From positions 32,135,856-32,199,855 of the forward strand of contig NC_064760.1 of NCBI RefSeq assembly GCF_011397635.1: a stretch of DNA of 64,000 nucleotides. The letters are read 5' to 3'. This document shows, piece by piece, positions 56,083-64,000 of the stretch. The position numbers and the translations under genes were made by a program. Positions within the stretch are counted from its first letter, which is position 1. The number at the start of each line of letters is the position of its first letter. This DNA comes from Epinephelus fuscoguttatus. Lineage: Eukaryota > Chordata > Actinopteri > Perciformes > Serranidae. The notes beneath the pieces are model-generated. The model ran no database searches and was not told the DNA's origin. It saw nothing but the letters and a program-made list of their open reading frames with translations.

Positions 56083-57610
56083 TTTTTAACGGGGATGAAT
56101 TGGTGTGTTTAACTTAAGATACTTTTTTTTTTGTTTATGTCTAACCCTTTTTACAATTGTAGTAAGTTACCAGGTGTGAAGTAGTAATTTATAAACAGAC
56201 TGTAGTAGCTTGCTTGTACTGTGTTAGCCAAGTGGATGGAGGTCTTTATGTTTCTGTGCTCTTTTTGTTTTTTCTCCTCCCTCTCTTTTAAGTTTCTTTT
56301 CCCTGTTGTTGGGCCTGATTGGAGGTCCTGATAACCACTGGTGGTTAAGATGGTGAGGTGTCACGTAGAATCAGTCATGATCCCTTTATGCTGTGAAGAT
56401 TTCCAGAGTCCACTGAACGCTCCACATGTTAAGCAGTAAGTCCTAGAGCTTACCCCAAGATTTGGACCACTCCTTAACTTCCATCTACTAGAGAAATGTG
56501 TCCCCCACCCCAACCCACCACCCAGCGTGAGCAGATATTTTCTCCCAGTAGTGCCACTGTGTGGGCTCTGGCAGACAGCAGCTCGGTCAAAGAATTACAC
56601 ATCGTTTTCTCTTAAAATCCAGCAGCATAATGTTGAAATGGGTATCTCTACATTTTAAATAAAAGTTATATATGAATCGGTGCTGATTTTATATATGTGC
56701 TTTTGGTTTTCTTATTTTCAACCTTCAGTCACAAAGTTTGAGAAATGTAAGTAAAACTAAAAAAATGAAAGCATGTGAAGCCATGCATCAAGGAAGATTT
56801 TTAAATTTGTATTTTTATGTTTTTTTGTTTGTTTTTTTTTTCTTTTTGTCTTGATAATGTCTTCGGGTTTCTACCTTTTTTCCTACATGTAAATTAGTTT
56901 GGATAAAACTAATGAAAGACTTGTGAAATTCAGCTTTAAGGTTTTCTCAACATAAAAAGTCCTGTCACAAAATACTTAAAGATTTCAAATGTTCAAAGTG
57001 AAAGGTAGTCATTCAGACAATACTGAAGATGAAAGTTATTCAGCAGCGCTGTGGCAGCTAGACAAAGCTTAGATTTTGACATATATTTGTCACACACAAG
57101 TTTTAATGAAATGTTTTGTCTACTGAGGTTTTTATTTTGTAGTCATTCCATGCTTAAGCCTTAAACATGCTTGTGAAGGTCACCTTCTCTCACAGTAATC
57201 TTCCATGTCAGAGGATCAGTCATGTTTAAAGGTGGATAATTGGCTTCTTAGAACATGAAACATGAGGTGGTCAGATGTAATGTGATAAAGTAGATGAACA
57301 GCCTATATGTGTTTTGCCTAATTATTTTATGTAAGTAAAAAAAGAAAATTCTTTTAAGGAAGAAGTACTGTTTATTGTTTGTTACTTACCACTACATTGG
57401 TATAAATTCTTATTAGATCATGTGTATATATACAAAATTTAATTTTTTTTCCCTTCCTTTTGGCCATCTCTGTGTGTGTTTTTTTTTCTGCACTCTTGCC
57501 TACACTCTAAGTTGTTGTCTATTATCCCATCCTCTTTCAGTCACTCTGTTTTCTGATTTGTACTTGTCTGGAGACAGTAACTTTTGAATAAAAATCAACA
57601 CATTTCATCT
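55731..57610 (+). other. stag2: stag2 3' UTR
   Basis: T-rich sequence after the TAA at 55728-55730. AATAAA occurs at 56658-56663 and at 57587-57592, giving alternative UTR lengths of about 0.95 and 1.9 kb. Several long T runs (56050-56130, 56815-56885) are present. Confidence 0.6.
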
Positions 57611-58109
57611 GTGGCACTTTTTACTTTTGACCACAATGAACTTACCACCACAAACACTTGGGTTTATCAGATCCAGGCTGCACAGTACACCTCTTGTCTT
57701 GGCTTTTCTTTTTGCACATTTATACAATTTGGGGTAAAATCTAGCTTACCTGTCACTTCACTTTAAAGTTATTCACTTTATTAGCACAAGGGGGCAGTGT
57801 AGTCCAAGATGGACATCTGATCTCCCCACAATGGCAGTGGTATAACTGGGGAGCATATCTATGTTCCCAGGGTCCTACGTTCCCCAGCTCAGTATCCTCA
57901 TACAAAACGAAGAAGACCTTTCAAACGGTTTTATGTTCTCAGTGATGTTTTTGCCTTTAGGTCAAATGTTCAGTGTATGTTTCCCCAGTAGAAGTCAGCA
58001 TGTTGAAATCACCCACTACAGCTGACAGCCTACTGAGGTTACACACCTTAAACCCTACACCCTCAAATTTGTTGTCAAGACAGTTTTCTTGACTTAAGAC
58101 ATTGATATC

Positions 58110-58971
58110 CAGAGGTGTGGACTCAAGTCACGTGACTTGGACTTGAGTCAGATTCTAGTCACAAATTCGATGACTGCAGACTCAAATCGATAAAATCAAA
58201 AAAGGCTTGCAACTTGGACTTAAATACCAATGACTTGTGACTTCACTCTGACTTGAGCCTTTTGGCTTAATCCTTGATACCTAAGACGACCTCGAGTGTC
58301 ATGAAAAGTGCCCAGAAATAAAATGTATTATTATTATTACCTTCCCACAAGCACAAAAAGAAGTGTGCCATCATTTCCTGAATCTACTCATGTTAACGCT
58401 ATTCATTCCAAGCTAGTCGACGCCGAATTCCCCAGATCTACTTTGTTTGAACCAACCCAACAGCATCCAATCAAGTTGTAGGAGAAAACCATGAAGAACT
58501 AGCGTTTTGTTACTGAGCACCAGTTGGAAAACTGGTACCAAAGATATTTTCATTTGCTTACAAAAACTAAGCAGTCGTCAACAATAAACAAATTGCAATA
58601 TGCAAAAGGTTTCAGTGAAATATTACAGATGGAGACGCAAGAACGTCCAACTTTGTTCATGATTTGAAACTGCACAAAAAACAAAGAGGAAGGCGAGGCT
58701 AATATTGACATGGTTAACAAGCTAATGCTTAGCAAACATTATTACACTGTCATTAAAATTGCATTATATTTGGAGAGAAGAGCATTTTGATTTGTATGGG
58801 GTTCAAAATTCAAAGTTTAAGACTTGGGTCTTGACATGGGACTTTTCAGATTTGGCTTGGGACATGATTAAAGACTTGCCTATCTTGGCTTGGTCCTTGA
58901 CTCAGGGGGTTGAGTTCCAAGACTTGAGGCTTACTTGTGACTTGCAAAGCAATGACTTGGCCCCACCTCTG
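58110..58971. mobile_element. Non-autonomous hAT element
   Basis: Ends CAGAGGTGTGG (58110) and CCCACCTCTG (to 58971) are inverted repeats of hAT type. The flanking octamers TTGATATC (58102-58109) and TTGACATC (58972-58979) match at seven of eight positions, as expected for an 8-bp hAT target duplication. Both arms are full of GACTTG/CAAGTC units, a composition I recall from an abundant fish hAT family. The inner part (58290-58740) encodes nothing recognisable. Confidence 0.88.
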
Positions 58972-58979
58972 TTGACATC

Positions 58980-61900
58980 TCCACAGTGATTTACCATTCA
59001 AACTCCATTTGAAACAATCATATCCCTTTGGTTCTTTTGTAATTTGATCTGCGAGGCTTCCAGATTCTTACAATGTTATTTTTACATCAAGAGACACATG
59101 ACCCCCAATGATTTTACACGACATCACCCTTTAATAGCCTATATATTTTTTCACTTTGCTGAAAAGCCTATGAATATGTATTCTCAGGCACTCTGCGCCT
59201 CCAATGCACACATCTCACTGTATGTGACAGCTTTTACATTTGCGTTGACTATCAAAAGGGCTCATTGTAGCGACAGTAATGTCTTGTTCTGCTGAGACAA
59301 AGAGCGCCATAGTTGCTGAAATGATAAAAGTGGGGAAATGAGGTAGCAGAAGAAAGGATGAAAGCAACAGAGACTTCTGTGCTAAGTGCGCGATTAATAA
59401 AGAGGAGCTCAGATCAATGCTGGCGTATTAGAATGGGACCTGGCAGAGAGCTCCCCTTCATGTCCGGCCTGTGATACATGAAGAGGCCCATCTATCACTA
59501 CGTCAGTGTGCTCGTCACATGTCAGCCATCAGAATAATGTGCAGGAAAGCACTTACCTCGGCAGCCCTGCCCGATTGTCTTCTGAGCTGTCAGCCCTTTT
59601 GGAAACACGCTGTTAGTGGTGTTCATGCAGAAAGAGACGTTTTAGATTAGTGTATAGCTGTTGTCAGAGCAGTTTTATGAGGAAGTGCTTTATGTCCACA
59701 GCTCACGCTTCTGTGCCAAAACGATTATTTTTCCGTCTACTTTTCTTTCCATGATTTGTTCCCACTTGTCCGTCTGCTTGAGTTAGGTGAAGTTGTGTTT
59801 CTGAGGTCAGGGCTGCTCGGTTTAAATCAGTGCCACAGAGCTTCTAGCTTGTATTTACTCCTGATAACCCAGAGGCCCCCATGGACCCTATCAGTTTAGC
59901 TGGTGTTGAGACCTCATAGAGGGTCAAGGAGGACTGGGAGACACGTTCGCACATACATGTGCAGATTTTACTGGAGAAACTAATCTAACAGCATCTAAAA
60001 AGCTATTTCATGGCAACTTAAATGCTTGTTCCATATTTAACGCAACACTCAGAGGAGCTCTTGTACAGGGAGGGTGAGACTTTTCCAGGATTCTGCAAGG
60101 AGATAAACTCACACAACTTTAATTCCGTGGATTAATCATCAATGAGAGCATTGGTTGTAATCTCCTCGGCTTGTAAGGGCAGAGGAAAGCAGCTGACCCT
60201 GGAAAATCTTTTACCAGGACCTGCCTCAGATTAGGACACACGCACACAGACAGACCAACTTCCAGGCCACTGGCGCTCAAATGTCCAGACTCATCTTCCA
60301 CAGCGCCTCACGGTGCACTGCAGTACACCTTATCCTTGACATTTCTGTGCCATCCCCAACAATGCGCTGTGTACCCAGTAAAATATCTGGTAACCAAATA
60401 AAGGGAAAGAATCTCTGCTGGATTAAGAGGAGACGCTCCGTGGGCCGTAACAGAGATGTCAAGGTGAATGTGAAATGAGAAAAGGATCAATGCCCTTCAT
60501 TATGAGGAGCAGGTTTCATGAGACAGGCCAGAACAGGTCAGAGATTCCAGTGGAAAGCTATGAATAGAGTGCGTGGGAACCTACTGTGTCTGCCTCCTGT
60601 CGGTTTTCTTCGTATTGACACACGGGCAGAGCGGCTAAAGGTATGCTGAATGAGTGAACGAGTGACAGGGCCATTGTACGCGGAGGACAGAAGCAGGAGG
60701 ATTAGTCTCCCTTTGACACTGAGGGCTGAGATGGTCCAGTGTGTGGAGGGAATCTGTCATCAGCTGAGCTGCAGGTGGTCCAGAGGTCTGAGCGGGGCAT
60801 TTGACCCTGTGAGGCGAGAAAACAAGGCCAGTTTTCAGCCAGGAGCAGGATGATATTTACCCTGGTTACCCTGGAATCTGATTCTCTACACCTTCTCTCC
60901 TCACCTCGCAACATTGTTGTGGAGCCACTTTCGCTCATCCCAGCGGGCCTGAGCTCTGCAACGGAGATAATAATGGTCCCCCCCAACCCCTGCAGGAAGA
61001 GGAAACAAGATTATGGCTTTTCAATTAGAGAGAAACTCAGAAAACATGCGTGTCTGTGAGGTAGCAATGCGCCACAAAAGGCCCACATTTCTTCCATTTT
61101 CAAATCCCTTGAAGCTCATTCAAAGGTGACCCGCAGATGACTGAATGCATTTCTGGGCCAAGCCAGCTCTGCTAAATCATGAGTCTCAGTAAAGTTTGGA
61201 TGAGTGTCTTATAAGGGCGTGATGAGACAGGTCTAATAAAGATGACGGAGAGCTCTGCATGTCACCAGCCCCTGCCAGGAAACCCCAGTGATTAACGAGG
61301 GCCAGGACACCTCTGCTAATAAGACTCATCTCTTTAATTGGCTCTATGATATGGCTGTGCAAATGGCCCAAGGTGTGTGCGCGCGTGCGTGAAATGTGTG
61401 TGCAGTGTCTGTGCTATGTCCATTTGCCCACGCATGCAGGGGGTGTACAGGGTGTGTCTGCATGTGTATGTGTGGGAGGTTGGCCCATGCATGTGCCTGT
61501 GATTAGCTTTCGCACTTCCCCTCAGCACGGATACACGCCAGAGATGAGGTAGGGGAGCCTCATTAGAAAGAGAGCACTTCTATAGCCGGCCAAGATTTAA
61601 CACCTCACCCAATAATAATTTATTCAATCTATTCTTAAGTATTGCATGCGCTGGTAGATAGGGGTTAGGTTATGTAAGAGTGCGACAGTGCCTAGTTTGA
61701 ATGTGATATGATGATAATTATAAATCCAAGGGAGACGACAGATGGTGGGGTACTTTAAAGGTTCAGCAGGTATAACTATTACTACTCTTCTGCTGCCAGA
61801 TCAGTCCCCAGGAGAGCGTGAGGGGGAAAAGGGAAAAAAAGTAGACGTCAAAGACAAGAAGAGAGAGTGCAGACACAGTAAGAGAGAGCTGGTCCTCGTT

Positions 61901-64000
61901 AGCACACTATTCGTCAGTCATGTGAGGTCAGAGAACCCTGAGGGGTGGTGTGTGACCCCTCACCTCTCACCCCTAACCCTCTGCCAGCACCTGGAGCTGA
62001 GGTATTTCCTCATAACATTTACTTGTTACATTTTGCCTCTGATTTTACGGCTCAGCCCAGCTCACGTTTTGAACCGAATACCCTCCAACGGTTGTAAATT
62101 TGAGCAGTATCTATAGAAAAAATATATACGCAGAAAAAATGTACCAGCCGGCTCCCCTGTCCGCACACTGACCGTATTTGCAGAGTGGGGAGTGGTTGAC
62201 CCAGGGCGAATGGGAGTGGACGGCGCAGAGAGGAAGGAGGAAATGCAGAGAGGACAGGGAGGTACAGGAGACAGAATGGGAGGTGGAGGAGGGAGGTCAG
62301 GGTCACAGCTGTGATAAAGAGGTCAGGATGAAAGATTGTTGCTTCGTTGCGGCCACGAGGAAAATAAACATCCTCCTAAAAATAGTTGGGCGACCTGTTC
62401 ATCTGTCATCGCTGTTGCTTCATCCAGGTATGAGCAACTTTAGCTCTCGACAACAGGTCTGGAATCTGCTGACTGTCTCCGCTCAAACTAGGTTAATAAT
62501 GTAAAAAATGTGTCCAAGGAGGCCTTAATCCGAACTTCTCTGGAGTTCATAGGCCCCTCGACAAACAGAGTCAGTGATTATCTTAACCCCTCCAATAAAT
62601 ATGACATGCCGGTCTTAACTTCATATCTGCCCCTGACCACTAAACCTTCACCTCTGACCTTTTTACCCCAACCTGAGCCGGTGACCTCCCTTCACTCCGT
62701 ATGTCTTAATTTCCCGTGAAGAATTTCTCCTGAGCTGAGCAGAGCTGCTTTGAGGAAAGTTTTTTTTTTTTTTTTGACTGGCTGATTGACAGATTGCAGT
62801 GTGAGCGAGCCCAAATGCTCAAGGCAAATAAGACAAGCCGGAACACAAATCCTCTCGCCTCCGTCTGCCTATCTTTCATTCTCTGTTTCTCTCTGTGCCC
62901 CCTCGCTTCTTCCGGTGCCCCTCCTTCCTTTATTTATGCCTGCAGAGCCACTTTGTTGTGCTTTTAGTGGCTGGGTTTGTAGATGGAGCAGATGCTGGAG
63001 CTGATATTCCCTGATCCTGCAGCGAGCCGAGATAAGAGCAGATTTATGCCAGAGTGAGGGAGCATGGGAGTAATTGCTGAGGCTTTGATGATGCGGCTGA
63101 GAGCACTCGTGTACCCTCGGCTTCTTACTAACAAGGACATCCTCAGATTTAGGAGTTTGTCTCCCTGGGTTTAAAACGTGTTTTTTTTTGGTGTATATCT
63201 TTGGTTGCCAAAGGTGTGTTTGTGCAACAGTGCGCATTTGCGTGCAGTGCTGCTCCCCCTTTGTTCTGCATGCACAAGTGTGTACATTAGCCATGATTAT
63301 TCTTTGTTTAAAAGGCGTGTCACAATTACAGCGTCGTGTTGTGTGCGTATGTGTGTGTGTGTGGGCATTACACACTACAGACTTCCTCCAGGATTTTTAT
63401 GGCCTCTTTATTTATAGCTGCACAGACTCACGCTCAGCTGAAAACATATGACATAATCAGGATGACAGATAACATTCTATCGGCAGATAAGGTTATCTCA
63501 ATGTGATTTTCTATGGTTCAAATATAGGCGTATTTTCCCAGGAACAGATGACAGCGTGTGCTGGATTTGAAATAAAGGCAAATTCAGATGATGTTTCTCT
63601 ACAGTCATTATATGGACCAGAGCGCCTGTACTACCTCTTAAAATATAAATACATGATCAAAGCTGCAGCGGCCTACGCCATTACACTGCACCTGCCAGGG
63701 GAAAAGAGGCAACGCTGATGAGGTTGTTGGGGGCTACTTTATTCTGTACCCTGATTAGAGGTGGACTCTAAATGGCTCTTCAGCCGAGCATTGAAGAGAG
63801 ATGAATCATCTGTTCAGTGTCCCTGAGTGATGATGTCACTGAGGGCATGTCAGCGACACCCAGCAGCAACAATGACACGCTGATCCCAGGGGCTTTGGAG
63901 CCTGACCCGACACTTGACTGATGCAAGTGGGCTCAGACAGGACAGATACCTTCGTGAGGCATACACACACGCGATCGCACACATGCCAAAGCACACAATG
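58980..64000. other. Intergenic region downstream of stag2
   Basis: Five kilobases without a supportable exon. From about 59300 onward the DNA is relatively GC-rich and has few recognisable interspersed repeats, which can mark conserved regulatory DNA. TGATTGACAG at 62783-62792 is the PBX-MEIS/PREP decamer. Short (GT)n runs occur near 61430-61470 and 63340-63365. Open frames here, including a 168-codon minus-strand one at 63375-62869 with a His/Thr repeat from the microsatellite, show no family features. Confidence 0.45.

Noticed and set aside
62869..63375. A 168-codon minus-strand gene
   Set aside because: The frame begins in a (CA)n/(GT)n microsatellite that encodes a His-Thr run, and the rest has no family resemblance, splice sites or promoter.

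Overview
This is a 64 kb piece of nuclear DNA from a bony fish, most likely a percomorph teleost. The genes are vertebrate, with compact introns and canonical GT-AG splice sites. The spaces between exons hold teleost-type repeats: tRNA-derived SINEs, Tc1 and hAT DNA transposons, and long foldback elements. All exon boundaries were read by eye, from splice sites and reading-frame continuity against recalled vertebrate family sequences. Nothing was aligned by computer.

Five genes lie in a row. acsl4 (+, coding 1157-11510, 14 coding exons, 712 aa) makes long-chain acyl-CoA synthetase 4. nxt2 (-, 15836-13666, 4 coding exons, 143 aa) makes the mRNA-export cofactor NTF2-like p15-2. psmd10 (+, 16351-19596, 5 exons, 226 aa) makes gankyrin. 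xiap (+, 23595-28185, 7 coding exons, 464 aa) makes the BIR/UBA/RING caspase inhibitor. stag2 (+, 32810-55730, 33 coding exons, 1272 aa with its cassette exon) makes cohesin subunit SA2. In human all five lie on the long arm of the X chromosome, but spread over many megabases, so the window is a compact version of a conserved linkage group. The genes do not form a pathway.

The layout gives some shared control regions. acsl4 and nxt2 are tail to tail, with poly(A) signals about 30 bp apart on opposite strands. nxt2 and psmd10 are head to head, with 514 bp between their ATGs and YY1-like and ETS-like motifs, which suggests a bidirectional promoter. psmd10, xiap and stag2 follow in the same direction. 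STAG2 carries a four-codon upstream ORF whose stop overlaps the main start codon.

Mobile DNA: a 1.0 kb foldback element, a rearranged foldback fragment, a SINE and a SINE tail lie in acsl4 introns. An internally deleted Tc1 element with TA duplications lies in the acsl4 3' UTR. Two long foldbacks sit in xiap introns. A foldback, a SINE, a probable MITE and a BED-finger transposase fragment sit in stag2 introns. A hAT element with near-identical 8-bp flanks lies downstream of stag2. From about 59 kb to the end I see no gene. The sequence there is relatively repeat-poor and may hold conserved regulatory elements.

No CRISPR array, operon or other prokaryotic system is present. The most interesting points are lineage-specific changes in known proteins (loss of the short ACSL4 start codon; BIR3 substitutions in XIAP), the foldback families inside introns, and the promoter and 3'-end arrangements.
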